From NCBI GenBank assembly GCA_028023455.1, contig JAQFVV010006272.1, positions 5,817,217 through 5,881,216 on the forward strand: 64,000 bases of DNA. The letters run 5' to 3'. Positions 47,373 through 60,211 of this stretch are shown here, piece after piece (the stretch's first letter is position 1; every line of letters begins with the position of its first letter). Source of the stretch: Epiperipatus broadwayi. Its lineage: Eukaryota > Onychophora > Udeonychophora > Euonychophora > Peripatidae. The position numbers were made by a program, and so were the translations under genes. The notes under the pieces are model-generated. The model was not told the DNA's origin. It was given only the letters and a program-made list of their open reading frames with translations, and did not search any database.

Positions 47373-48987
47373 ATAGTTTTTGAATATTTAAATTCTAATA
47401 TTAATTAGAACTGTAATAGAACAAAAAAACTGCGTTATAAAAAAAAATACAACTCACAAAAGTAAATGTAAAAGAAAACAATTAAAAAGTTTCAATAATA
47501 TAAAAGCAATTGTAATAAAAATGATTTAATAAAATGTTTAATAACAAAAATTAAAAATTGTGAAATAAATAAAATTGTAATACATAAAATCAAATGTATA
47601 ATAGTTGTAAGATATAATGCCAAAATAAAAATTTAATATAATTATAATAAGAAATAATTTATAATTACAAAATTTTTTTTATAATATTACTAAAAAATGT
47701 TCAGTTACAAAATTTATGTGAGACAATTGAAATCTATTATAATAAAACAGTTAAAAGTGCTAGTAAAGCCATACAATAATAATAAACATATATTTAAGTA
47801 AAATAATATAATGATGTGTTTATGAAAAAGTAGACATGAATAATATCTGTTCAGCTAACAAATTCAATATCTATTTACTTTGGCAGAATGTTAACAACTA
47901 CTGAATGTTACAGTCAATGTTAGGCATATACAGATTGCACCATCAGTGTATTTCAACATGTTCAAACATGATTCAACTTGGCACAATATCTAAAATTATA
48001 AAAGAATTATATTAATTTTCATAATTTTTCATGGAAGACTTAATTCACTTTCTGCAGAACATAATTAGGAAAAGGATGATCTATTCAATTTGATAAAACA
48101 ATGTTTTTGTAATGTAAAATATCCACATTACCATATTCAGGGTATTATACTATGCTAAACCAAGAAGACTTCATAATTCTTGGTCAAAATGTTAGTTTGT
48201 TATCATGCAATATTTTACATTTAAATTTAATCACACTGCAAATTAGTCTTAAGCATAGTTAGTGAATCCACCAAAAAATGGATATACAGTTTATTTAAAG
48301 TGCTGAATCTAAAAAAACACATCAGTATGTTAAGCATATCGTGCTTGGTTTACATAAAGAGGATCAACAAAAATCATTTGTGTAAGATTTCATATTTATT
48401 ATAATCCAAACATTAAAATCTAAGCAAAAATACTATAGAAAAACCATCTATTCCTTAACTACAAATTACTTCCAATTCATATTATTTCACATCTGATATC
48501 AGCAAGCAACATGGTATTCTAGAATCTTACAAAGTATTCAAGTTGTAAAATGACTGATATGGATATTAAAAAAATAATTAAGAATGCTTTTGATAGTGGA
48601 GAGGGATCTCATGACACAATAGTATTTCTGTTGCAGATTTACAACCTGGGATTTAAGTTCTGGAATAAAGTAAATTTTCAAAATTTTTTCAAGTTATAAG
48701 TAGTCTTAAGATTTTCTTTTCAGCTAGTTCACCACCTGTAGCCAACTCAGCTAGTCATTCATAATTAATCAGTAAATAAGTATCTAACTTATTATCAACC
48801 AGAGGGCAAAAGCTTTAAATTATTCTGAATAGATCAAAAAGTGTCAATGCACTCAAAAACAAAAAAAAAAAACTTATTGTAATATAATGTAATCTTTATT
48901 ACTGATATGAAAAATATCATATAGTTATGGTCAGTTTACATCCTGGTTATTTTTATAGTTGATGATATTCATTTATAAGTATTAATA
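47373..48987. other. AT-rich sequence, no gene seen
   Basis: No frame or repeat recognised; strongly A-rich on the plus strand near 47400-47800. Confidence 0.5.
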
Positions 48988-49575
48988 AAGATAACGTGAA
49001 AGGCTGAAACCTTTGTCAGATGTGCCTTAAAAATTCTTATATGACAGCCAATCAGATGTAATAATGACTGCACAGGGAACTCTCAAGTTAAAACACAAAA
49101 TAGAGATTTTACGAAAAAAAGATAATTCCACTTTCTTCTCTACTTAAATTTATATATAAATAAGCCAGCCTCAAGCATTTTGACCTAAGAGCATGAAGCT
49201 TTAAACACCTTCACATTTAATTCACTAAATATTGTATATAAACAATATGAAATCTTTTGATTTACTACGAAGTAATTTTCAAATCCAATGAAGTGACAGT
49301 AACAAATGTAAATATATTAATTTATTAAGTACAAGCAGATTATATAATAATGTGAAAGGCTTGTCAGATGTGCCTTAAAAATGCTTATATGGCAAATAAT
49401 CGGATGTAATAATGACTGCACAGGGAATTCTCAAGTCAAAACACAAGGCAGAGATTTTACAAGAAAAAGATGGTTTCACCTTTTTTCTGTTCTTAAATTT
49501 ATATATAAATAAACCAGCCTCAAGCATTTTGATCTAAGAGCACGAAGCTTTAAACACGTTCACAATTAAATTCTC
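48988..49575 (+). repeat. two-copy local duplication, unit about 225 bp
   Basis: Copy 1 (about 48993-49230) and copy 2 (about 49350-49575) share TTGTCAGATGTGCCTTAAAA, AATGACTGCACAGGGAA, TTAAATTTATATATAAATAA, CCAGCCTCAAGCATTTTGA and GAAGCTTTAAACAC. A 120-bp AT-rich spacer separates them. There is no frame in either copy. Confidence 0.85.
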
Positions 49576-49599
49576 CATTTATCCAATAACTCTAAGTTA

Positions 49600-50190
49600 C
49601 TGTATATTGTAATTGTCATATTTTACCTTGGTCCAGAAGTGAAATAGTCTAGATTCCTTCTTTATCTGATTGGATTGAGCATTCACTGCCACTAACCAAT
49701 GTGGAAACAAATAGATAAAACATAGCCAATGGTTAGTATGGCCAATAGGCAGTGATGCTCTCTGAATCCGAGTGCTGCCAGTAAGGTTGAGGATCTGGCA
49801 ATAAATAGTCAGCCTTTTTGGAGGTAAGACAGAGAACGTCTAACCTAAATGACAGAACATATTCTCAATTGAAACCATTGCTAACAGTGAACATTTCTAT
49901 TATAGTCATTATACTATAAGTCAATGCAGTGAAGCAAGTCCATGATAGGACTGGAAGCTACAAAGGCTACAGCCAACTCAAGGCAAGCTGTTTATTACAG
50001 CTGAAAGAGTCTCTGGACAAAATCACTAGGCAAGCTATTATGTACAGCTGCAAGTCCAGTCATTCGGGCATGACTGGTCCAGCATTAATTGAGATAATAT
50101 ACATGGCATTATGTTTAGCGATTGTATATTATGAACATATATTTGATACTAATAAATTATATTAATTAAACTTTGAGTGTTCATATTTTT
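49600..50190 (+). other. GC-enriched block, possible solo LTR
   Basis: Richer in GC than its surroundings, with a TATA-like GGCAATAAATAGTC at 49800 and an AATAAATT signal at 50150. These would fit a promoter and polyadenylation site of a long terminal repeat, but no TG..CA boundaries or TSD were identified. A 78-residue frame at 49929-50165 lacks known motifs. Alternatively this is a host non-coding exon. Confidence 0.3.
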
Positions 50191-53100
50191 CATAACTATA
50201 GGTTTGAGTCTGCAATTCAGACAAAAAACAACAGTAATTAACTAAATGAAACAGATCCACCATCACAAAACTTTTTAAGAATTTTATTTTATTTCTATTA
50301 TTTTGCAATTTATATTAATTCACTTTTGGAAGAACTAATCATTATTGTTTTAGTCATACAACTTTCTTTCAATAATGCATTCATCATAACTAGAGGAAGG
50401 TCTAACTAATTCATAATTTAGGGCTATAGATTTTTGTAACTTAAATGCTCTGTGATCTCACTGCATCAGCATGCAATCTGATATTGAATGATGACTACCT
50501 TTACTTTTCTTTGGTTTACTGAGCAAATTTCTTGAGTTCATATATAAATTTTATTTATTATAGTTAGTATATTGATAAATACTACAATCTTCCAGAAGAT
50601 CTCAACAAGTCTCGATTCAATAAACCCAATAAACTTCGACTGAAAACAAAAGCTATGACTTTATAATCATTTATATCCTATGATACAACATTGCTAACCA
50701 CTCCATTATTGAAATAAATAAAAATCTAAAAAATTACATTGGTCTTAATAACTTGGTAGAACTGAAGTCATTTTGCAAATTTATTAATGCAAAAGCTTTC
50801 AAATTCTATGCAAAGATGTTCACTTTTTAGTTATCATTCTAAGCATACAAACTCTAATACACTAATCATGGTTTTCATTTTTTATAAAATGGGAAATAAT
50901 ATACACAGATACCACAGTCTAGCTTGAAGTTAATAATTTTATCAGCATCTACAATTATTTACTTTGCAATATATAATCGAGATCCATACCTATGTATTTG
51001 GCATAACCCATTAAATATGCTTTTCAGAAAATTACTTAATATATATAGTATAAAATTTTCAGCATATATTTAATGATCTACTGAAATTTTTCTGAATCTA
51101 AAGAGGCTCTTGACACAGAACACTGTTATTAAGATGAAAAAAATACAAAATCATTGTCAATTTTGCAATACAATTACTTTTAAATATTTAAACATTTTAA
51201 AGACATTAACCATATATAAAATATTTATAATTATTTATTAGATGAATCACTTTTATTATTAATAAATACTGTATTATTTACATTAAAAATTTTAATTAAT
51301 CAAGTACAAGATTAAATCAAAAAACCACTAATTCAATTTTCTCTTACAGATCAAATGAAGATTTCATTCAATTTTGATAAAGAATGAAGCACTGATAAGC
51401 ACCATTTACTACCAGAAACAAAAACTTAACTATGCACATGTAAAAAGCTTTGGTATATACGCATGTGTACAGATACCAATAGTGTATATATATATAAACA
51501 TGCACATACAATTAAAAATTCATATCTACTTCTATAAAAGTAATTGCAAAAAAAAATAAATAAAAGAATTACCTGCATTAAAATGTCTAATTAATGCATA
51601 ATAAACAGGTAACTGGATTCATATTTATTTAAATACTTTATGGTAATTAACCAAAAAATATATATTTACAACTGCCAACTCTGACTCATTACTAAAACTA
51701 TTTATAATTAGTTAATAAAATCTTTTGCTTTATACAATGTGATTTACATTTGAAATGGACAGCTCAGAAATTGAAAAGGTAAAAACAATTAAATCCTGAT
51801 TCTGGAGTTCACATCAACTTTGGCCAAATTTCAAAAAAAAAAAAAAAAGTTTTGAATATAATTATTAGAAGGTTAAAAGTTAAACACTTTAAGAATTAAT
51901 ATTAAAAAATAACTTTTTTAAATAGGACTAATATAATTTTTATTGCACTTGCAATTCTTTATACAGTATATTACTTTGTGAATTACTTCAAGCAATTTTA
52001 GATGTTTTTAAAATTAAAAATGTAATTTTATTCCAAATATAATAAACAGATTTATAAAGTAGTATAAAAACGAGATTAAAAAACCAACTACAATGCAGTA
52101 TATTGTAAATAAATTATACTATAGAAAATAATAATTGGCAATTTATTAAGTCAGTAGAAGCTAAGAATCAAAATGATAGGATGAGTATAAAAGTCCTATT
52201 ATTAATTGACTTAGCAGAGATAATTTACATTATTGGAATCATGGATAAATAAATCTCAAGCTTTTTGAGTCAACTATTATTACAACTGAGCTAAAGTGCT
52301 GGGGCTATAATTAATAACCAAGAACTGAAATATAATTAAAAATATAAAATTGATACATAATAGCAGATTCAATTGTAAATATTCATAAATGGCATATAAA
52401 ATTTTAAAAAATAAACTCTTATTTGGAGGACTACCACAAAACTTACATCCATGATTGTGAAATACTTTATAGATTTATTCAGATGAAGGACTGTGATAAA
52501 AAGGTTTAATTTATTACAGCAAAATCTTATGATTTGTATTTTGTGTTAGTTTCCAAAATTTACATCAGATAATTCTTAGACATATGACCCACATATTTGA
52601 ACTATTTATAGATATGGTTTTGAAATAAATTATATGATTTTGATTAATTTTTCAACTATCTGTTTATCTCTAATTGTAGGATAGACAGTTGCAAAGAATT
52701 CCTTTCAAGCATAAATATATCTCACTGCAATCAATTAATTCATATTTGTTTAGAATAATTATATATCTGATATATATTTTGAGATATCAAATCATTATTA
52801 AGTTTATCTATTCAAATTTCTGAAATAATTCCATTACTGAAAGCTGACTTCGTTAATTATTTAAATCCTGGCAAAAGGCATTCTTAATTTTAGCACTTGC
52901 ATCTTATTTACAATGATTATAACTTGTTAATCATATTAAACCATAATGGCTACATCAAAGATATAGTAACATTTAGACTACAACTTGGTATTTCATAGTG
53001 TACTAAGATAGGTATTTGTTTTATATAAATGTTAAATTATTTGTATTAAAAACATACAGCAAGAAAATGAAATAAAGTTACTTTTGTTTAATTAGATTCA

Positions 53101-55554
53101 CTTGACATCTTTTTTATAATAGCAGATTTCTTTTATTTATAATCAGCAATTATAATGAAATAAATCGGCTGCTTATTATTGTTACCATTATTTACTACAA
53201 GTTTTACAATATTTGTTTTAAAAAGCAGCAGAAAAAAAAAATGTGGCCATTTAAAAAAGATGAAAAAAATTTACAGCAGTATAGAATACAATCACTACTA
53301 AATGAGGAAAAAGAGATAAAATTGAACAATTTGAGCTAAATTCAAACAAATTTGATTTTTGAAAAATACATACATAGAAAGTATTAAAAGGAGTACCTGT
53401 TCCCACAATTTAAAAAATAAAATGAAATTGAAGCATTTGAATTTTTAATGGGTAACACATATGGGTAGTAGCTGTTTTAGGTTAATAGTGACAATCAATA
53501 TTTTAGAAAAATGATATTATGATTATAATTCAAGGTTGAGCTCATTATTTTATCAAACTGACTACTATTAATTTCACTTAATTTTTTGAAAATTTAAAAA
53601 TATTTTTTTGCTTAAAAAATGTGAATATTGTTTTGATGAATATAAACTAATGAAAAACAACATTGTATTAAAGCTATCATCTTGTTTTTAATAATTAAAA
53701 AAGAAAAATACTTAATCCTTCAATTTATCACTTTTTCTTTTCTTTAATAACTGGCTACAAATATTGAATAAAAAAAAAAGTAGTTGCTGACAGACTGAGA
53801 CTGCTAAATATACATACTTTGGTGACTGTATTAATCCACAATCCGTTGCATGTGTAATCACTGCTTTCTGTATTTAAAGTTAAGTAGGCGCTAAACGCAA
53901 ACAATAAAGAGTTGAACTGTCTGACCCAGTTATTTCTATAAGACAATCTGGTGTTGATCTAATCAATATATTTATATAAGATTAGCTAATATGAGATTGA
54001 TCAGACATAAACTTGCTGTTGATAAAAACAATTCATTAAAGTACATTTTATCTATACATAAAATCTAGACCATGGGCAAAGCAATTTATTTTAAACAGAA
54101 AAAAAATTTCAGCATTATACATATATAGTAGGTATACGATTTAAGTATTAATTCCACTGTTAAACACAGCGCAAGAAAAATGGGTTTATTAACCAAAAGA
54201 AAAGAGTATTACTCTTATACTAATTTGGGCTAAAAGAACAGAATAAAAACTTTAAATAAATTAGCTAATAAGTGCAAATGAAAATAAGTTTGTCCTGGAG
54301 AAAAAAACCTGAAGTGCCAGAAAAAAAAAAAGAGAGATTTTAGAAATTTTTTATTTTGTTTATGGACTTTATTAATTTGAGAATGGCATCACTCCAATAG
54401 AACAAGTGTTTGGAGACAAAATCAAGTGAATATCATCAAATAAAAATAGCAAAAAGAAATTAAATGTTTTATATAAGCATATGATATAACATAGATAACA
54501 TATTCTTTTTTAAATGAAAATTTCAAAATGGCAATATAAGTTAATAGTTTTTTTTAACTAATAAAAAAAAACATGGAGAATTCATGAATAAGATATATTA
54601 AAAAGAGTTGATAGTCAGTTTGAGGTATGTACCATATTAATAATTATATTTTTATGTTATATCAAAATGATCTCAATAAATTATTTGAAATTTATACTTC
54701 AGAAAATAAAATCAATTTTAATTATAAAAATATGATTAAGTTTATCAGTTCAATATTAATTACACTTTAAAATATTAGTTTGTAAAAGAAATTGGCATTG
54801 TGAAATATTTGCATTATAAATGTTTTTGCATGCAATGTGTATGTATATGCATGTGTATATCAATTGAGGAATTCTGTTATGAAGTATATTTCATCCTCCA
54901 CATATCAATATTATTATTAAATAAATACTTTAAAAAAAAAAAACATAATTCAATATTTATTTATTTAGAAAAGCAATATTTCCTAAACGGATGAATCACT
55001 AATGTTCTCATTTTTACAAAAAAAAAAAACTATTATTAAAATGATCAATAAATAATCTTATGCTGTTTTATTCAAAATTTATGTAGAATAAATTAAAATT
55101 AGCAAAATTTCTATTTAAAAAATTACACACCAAAATTTACAATTTAGGAATAAAAATTTTTTTATTTTATTTATGATAATTATTACATTTTCTTTGCTTT
55201 ATTATTATTATTATTATCATTTTATGGCACATTAGTTTTATGGAGAGTTTAATATTATATATATAATTTTATTATTAAAAAAAAATTGCATCTTTAAAAC
55301 AAATACATAAAAATTCCAATCTACTGTATCAATAGTCAATAAATTAAATTACTTCTAATTATTTTTTATTTATTATTTTAGGTTAAATACAAACAATAAT
55401 ATATATCAAATAATAAAATTTGATACTTGTCCCTTATATCATGGCTTGAAAAATTACAGATTAAATGCCAAATCAAGTTTTTTGCTCATTTATTTGGTTT
55501 AAGCTAAAAGTAGATTTTATACTAGTAAATGGTTAAAAAATAATACTAATACAA
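50191..55554. other. AT-rich sequence, no gene seen
   Basis: More than 5 kb with only short low-complexity frames. It contains A/T microsatellites, including a TAT-type triplet run near 55200. 53760-53950 has slightly higher GC but nothing recognisable. Confidence 0.5.
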
Positions 55555-55915
55555 TGAATAATAAAATTTCTGACAGCATAGAAATTTCACAAAATTTGAA
55601 TTTCAGAATCTACGAATAATACAAATGTACTTATTCAATTTTAATGGCAGAGACTGCATGGAGTTTTTCCATTACAGCATTTGTGGTATTAGATTACAAA
55701 TTATAAACTGTTTACAATATTTGGGACATTAGTATTTACATATCATATAATATTTTATTACTCATTCATATTCATTATATCAAAACTAAAAGAAGTATTG
55801 TATATTAAGAATGTTATATATGGGCATCATTTTGTTGCTGAAATAATCAAGTATTATATTTATTATGTATTAACATTTGTGTTAAAAAACATAACATGGT
55901 TGTATTAATATATCT
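55555..55915 (+). repeat. direct repeat, copy 1
   Basis: Collinear with 59048-59402: AACAGCATAGAAATTTCACA-like (here GACAGCATAGAAATTTCACA), GTACTTATTCA, GGCAGAG, GGAGTTTTTCCATTACAGCA versus GGAGCTTTTCCATTACTGCA, TTGCTGAAATAAT, and the AAAAACATAA word. No frame. It may be an unclassified interspersed repeat or terminal repeat. Confidence 0.75.
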
Positions 55916-56094
55916 TCACATTTTTTTGCAAAAGCAAACAATATAAGTTTCCAAATAACTCACTTGTTAGCCAAGCAAAAAACAAAAACAAAAGTTTATC
56001 AATGATTAAGTTGCAACAGCCAAATAAAAAAAAAGATATCCAAAGAAATCAAATTTATCTAAAAGTATTAATCTAAATTCTAAACTCATAATTA

Positions 56095-57060
56095 TAGCTA
56101 CTAGAGAAACCATCCCTCGTGGATATCGAAAGAAATATATTGCTGATTGGATTCAAATAAGCAATGTTCTTTATAGTCAATTTTCACCTATTAAATATCT
56201 AAAAATTGCTGACAAACTTGTAAAAATCACTAAATGATGCCAGAAAAAAAAGTGGAGAGAGATCTTAGTGAAATAAAACTTTTCATGATCTAATTATAAG
56301 GTCTGGCTACTTTTATGAAAACTAAGTGAAACAACTTTTACTGTCAGTCAGGTTGTCAGCCTTATACATCAGACTTCTAAATCCAAGATTGATAAAATAA
56401 GAAAAAGTAATATTAGAGTAGAATTACAAGATTTTCTTTTACAATGTTTTTCTAGTGTCAATCTGATAAAATTTTTAGATGTTGATGAATTTGAATTTCG
56501 TCTTGATTAATGGAAATCAGAAAAGACTCAAGGAGCAGAAAACATAATTCCAGAGTTTCTAAAAAATTTAGTATCTAACACCAAATCATGATTGATAAAA
56601 CTATTCAGTAATATTATTCTTACAGAAACTAAAAGCAAAACTATAGCTGTCTTAAAATTAAATAAACTGAGCAATGACCCAATATCAGAATTATGTGTTA
56701 ACAAACATTTGCCAATATTTGAGAATCATCTACTTATAGAGGAGACTGGTTTTAGACCAGGAAGAAATTGCTGTGAATAAGTTTTATCTTTAACAACTCA
56801 CATTAAAAAAGAGTTTCAAAATAAATTAAAAATAGTGTTACAATTTATTGATCTAACTTAGCTTAAGATTCTGATTGAAAAAATTCTCTTCTAAAAATTT
56901 CTAAAACTCTTAAATGAAAGAAAACGATTAATTTACTTGACAAAATGCTCTTCAATAGAAAAATTCAAATAATCATATATAGATAAAAAATTTTACATAC
57001 TGGTCTACCAGAGATCATTTCTTTCACTTTATTTAATATAAATTTATGTACTTAAATAAT
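56095..57060 (+). mobile_element. non-LTR retrotransposon, RT relic (Jockey/CR1-like)
   Basis: The plus-strand translation is readable with few breaks: RETIPRGYRKKYIADWIQIS (56105), the linker sequence conserved between endonuclease and RT in some LINEs; EFEFRLD then KSEKTQGAENIIPEFLKNL (56490-56570), the K-S-G-K-A-A-G-x-D-x-I-P-E-F motif; KSWLIKLFSNIIL-like, TIAVLKLNKLSNDP (56650), the I-x-L-P-K-x-K segment; then ENHLLIEETGFRPGRNCCE (56720-56780), the Q-x-G-F-R-x-G-R-S-T box; and VLQFIDLT (56835), the first catalytic-region F-x-D-x-x. It ends before Y-A-D-D. Clade naming is inference. Confidence 0.7.
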
Positions 57061-57975
57061 ATATTTATTAATTTTTTCCTTTTTAATTTTGTTTTTTAAA
57101 TTATCTATATTTTTGAACTTTCTCTGCCAAATTATTATAAACTTCTATATTGTAATTACTTCTATATTTACTTTTTGTAACTATTTCTTTTTAATTATAT
57201 AACTTTATTATTACTAATTTATTTTCGGTTAAATTTTTAATTGATATCGCTTTTATAAGTTTTCTTTCTCTTTTATTATTAGTATAGCATATCATTTTTA
57301 TATTATATTTTTTGAATTTATGGGCTGTTTCTATTATATGTATGGGAAATCTTTTATCCCATTTATGTTATTTCAGTCTTGTATTAATTGAATTTTTCAT
57401 TTCATCTATGGAATTGTTTTTAATATTATTTATCTGACATTTTTGCATTTTATCTCATAAACTCAAATGATGCAATTTTTAATATTTCCATTCCAACACT
57501 TTATACATTTATTATTTAATATATTAAATACATTTTCACTTTTTTTTATTTATTACTTTAAAATTTATTATTTCATTATGTTTTTTTTAAAATTTATTTA
57601 CATTTCATGAAATTTTATTATCACAAATTTTTATTTCTTATTTTATATTAGTTTTCCTTTATATCTTTTTCATTTTTAATATAATTTATAATCTTTGTTG
57701 GGAAATTATTACTTTTTTAATTAATTTATTATTAAATTTATTTGTTTTTTATATTCTTCTGAATTTGAACAATAATTTTTAACTCTATATACTCTAAAAT
57801 TTATTCTATTAATTTTATATTTTTATTTTTGTTTGAATACCAATTTGTGATGTTATTATTTGTATTACATTTATAAGTGTTTCTGTAATACATTTACCAT
57901 TAATGTCTGATTGAATAATTAAGATATCAAAATATGTTATTCTAATTTTCTTTTTTTCCTACTATAAATTTTATA
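57020..57975 (-). mobile_element. Penelope-like element relic, RT end plus GIY-YIG
   Basis: The minus strand from 57975: SPITRKLNKIDKNIKFIV, then RITYFDILIIQSDINGKCI (57920-57860), matching the 63669-63935 fragment (INKIDKNVKFI, RITYLDRLIIKLSINGKCN); INRINFRVYRVKNYCSN-like and NSEEYKKQINLI (57800-57730), the Penelope RT thumb; then near 57490-57310 a GIY-YIG-like domain with NNKCIKCWNGNIK, YEIKCKN, and IKDFPYI. It is cut at 57975-58030 where an RTE 3' end begins. Many shifts occur. Same lineage as the fragments near 59.5, 59.8 and 63.7 kb, not obviously that of the 38-kb pair. Confidence 0.55.
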
Positions 57976-58029
57976 TTTTTATCTATTTTATTTAGCTTTC
58001 TAGTAATTGGACTATTTGCTTTTTGACTC

Positions 58030-59015
58030 TTAATTATAATAATGATCAATTTCAATCATCGATCCACTGCAAGATGAAGGTCTCTTCAAGATCAATCCAT
58101 CTTCTCCAATCTCTAGCTTCTCTTTTCCACACCACCCAACACACTTTTTATTTCATCCATCCATCTCACACATGGCCTTTTTCTAGATCTTTTATAATCT
58201 CTTGGAATTCAGTTTAAGATTTCAACTGCTCATTCATTATGAGCTCTTCTAGTAACATGTCTAGCCCAACTCCACTTCAGTCTCTTAATTCATTCAATGA
58301 TGTCAGTAACATTTGTTTGTTCTTTTACTAATGTAATTTGTTTTCAATCTCTTCTTGTTACTCCTAATATGTATCTCTCCATACTTTTTTGAGTGGTCTG
58401 AAGTTTCTGGTAAAAAATATTTATTAAAAACCCCCTTTTTCAAACACATAGGCATATTTCCTTTTTAATATTAAGTTGCTTCTACCAAAAGGACTCCAAT
58501 TTAATTTAATTCTATGATTAATTTCATACATTATGTTTCTATCGTAATAACTAGCTGACTAAGGTATTTGTAGTTGGTAATTCCTTCTAATTCATTATTA
58601 TCAATCTTTATTTTCTTCTTTTGTGAAAATCCATTGAATATTAGACAGGGGTCCCCAACCTTTTTGCACTTAAGAGCACATTCTATAATACCTGCCAGGT
58701 GGCGGGTACCATTTATTTTTTCAACCAGATGGTGAGCACCATTTATTTTTTCAATGTAAATTTATAATTGGATATTGTTAATAATACACATAATGTATAA
58801 AAAAATACTTATTTCAAAAATAAAATTTTAACATATAATTAACATTTATATTTTTACGCTGTAAAAGTATAGTATGCCCTACAATTTGATTACAATTTAA
58901 TACAATAATTTATAAGAAATTTTAAAAATTAAATTTATTTGTATCAGATAAATAATTTTTTATAGTGTTCAGATAGCAGCGGGCACACCCCTGCTTTAAT
59001 CTTTTAATATTATTT
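58030..59015 (-). mobile_element. RTE-like LINE 3' fragment, split by a MITE
   Basis: The minus strand encodes the C-terminus of the same LINE as 13085-15640: IKRLKWSWARHVTRR (58295-58250), the L-K-W-x-W-A-G-H motif; SRKRPCVRWMDEIKSVLG (58190-58135), the G-R-P-x-x-R-W-x-D-E motif; and EARDWRRWIDLEE (58115-58075). It is better preserved than the 13-kb copy. The upstream part reaches CCATTGAATATTA at 58631 and resumes after the MITE as CTTTAATCTTTTAATATT (58994), just as 13640-13670 reads CCATTGAATATTACTTCAGT. It has no poly-A tail by eye at the 58030 end. Confidence 0.75.
58646..58993. mobile_element. hAT MITE, copy 2 with damaged right end
   Basis: Starts CAGGGGTCCCCAACC and follows copy 1 (46846-47244) closely, including the two 30-bp GGTGGCGGG/GATGGTGAG units, then jumps from GCGGGCACA to CCCCTG. 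About 50 bp of the right terminal region, including most of the inverted repeat, is lost. The flanks show no 8-bp duplication: left ATATTAGA, right CTTTAATC. The element lies within the RTE fragment. Confidence 0.85.
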
Positions 59016-59047
59016 ACATTAATAAATTGTAAAAAAAATTTATAATA

Positions 59048-59402
59048 CAAGGAATAATAAAATTTTCTAACAGCATAGAAATTTCACAAAATTTGAAAAA
59101 TCAGAATTTATAAATAACACAGCTGTACTTATTCATTTGCAGTGGCAGAGGTGGTATGGAGCTTTTCCATTACTGCATTATGACTATTATACAACAAATC
59201 AAAAAGTGTTTACAATGTTTTGGCATTAAGGATTTACGTATTACTTACTCATATTCACTATACCAAACCAAAAAGAATGGTATATTAAGTATATTATATT
59301 ATTAATGCACAATGAAATGTGAATTATTTTATTGCTGAAATAATAAAGCATTATATTTATTACATTTAAATTATGCTAAAAACATAATATAGTTGGATAA
59401 TT
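59048..59402 (+). repeat. direct repeat, copy 2
   Basis: Partner of 55555-55915, 3.5 kb downstream in the same orientation, with the Penelope, LINE and MITE fragments between them. Confidence 0.75.
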
Positions 59403-59409
59403 AAAAAAA

Positions 59410-59505
59410 AATATGTTGAAAAATTAAAAATGTTGATGACTATTTATTAATTTTCAATAAAAGTCAGAGACAAACCATTTTACTAAAGCCATAAATAGTT
59501 AAAAA
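59410..59505 (+). mobile_element. Penelope-like RT fragment
   Basis: NVDDYLLIFNKSQRQT (59430-59480) matches the 63735-63785 fragment (KDEFLLIYNRSQRQI). It keeps the V-D-D of the catalytic Y-V-D-D box. Confidence 0.55.
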
Positions 59506-59639
59506 CAAAAAAATTAAGTAGAAAAAACCAAATAGCATATTTAAATACATTAATTATTAAATGAAACATAAATGGTATACTATATAAATAAAAAAGATAT
59601 AATAAAGAAGTAGTATCAATTAAAAATTTAAACCAGATT

Positions 59640-59900
59640 TAAATAAAGATTAAGGTATAAAAACTTTATAAGTAAAATTTAAAAAATAATAATACAAATT
59701 GCTAATGATAATAAAGTTAAATAAGTAAAAAGAAATCGTTAAAATATGGAAAAAGTTACAATAGTCATCTACATATCTTTTCATTAGTATAGGTGCATTT
59801 TTATTTTTCAATATTTTTTCAAAACTATCCATATGCATACTACTTTATATCCCATATAATGCTCCTCTCATTAGTAATCTGTTTTGTTTATCAGCTTGAA
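59640..59900 (-). mobile_element. Penelope-like RT fragment with YVDD
   Basis: The minus-strand frame contains HMDSFEKILKNKNAPILMKR then YVDD (59838-59756). It parallels the FKENILKNKNIPMLMKIYKD segment at 63.7 kb and supplies the canonical catalytic motif of a reverse transcriptase. The sequence after YVDD diverges at once into AT-rich non-coding DNA. Upstream, GALYGI at 59865 may be the M-G-A-P-L-S box, decayed. Confidence 0.65.
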
Positions 59901-60160
59901 TCTTAGTAGCTTGTCATTCGTGTATCACAGCTGATTGGTTGTAATTTTTTCTTTTTTAAATTGCATGCAAACTATAAGCATGACATCAACAGAAAGCCCG
60001 GCATTCGATGCATCTTGAAAGTTTCTTTGAAAAGGCTTTTCTCAGGTTGAAATCAAATGAAATTTGAATTTTTTAATTTTTTTCTTAAAAGGTGCATTTA
60101 ATTTTTTTATATTTTGGTCAGTTTTCTAGTTTACATGAGGCGATAAAGGCAGAAAATTTG

Positions 60161-60211
60161 TTAATCATCTGAAATCCAGGCATGGCCAGTTGATGGCATT
60201 GTTTATGTGTC
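60161..60211 (+). repeat. inverted repeat, left arm
   Basis: About 50 bp, imperfectly complementary to 61581-61629. Confidence 0.65.

Noticed and set aside
49929-50165. 78-residue plus-strand open frame
   Set aside because: It lacks recognisable motifs, has a weak start context and no splice boundaries; kept only as part of the GC-enriched block.
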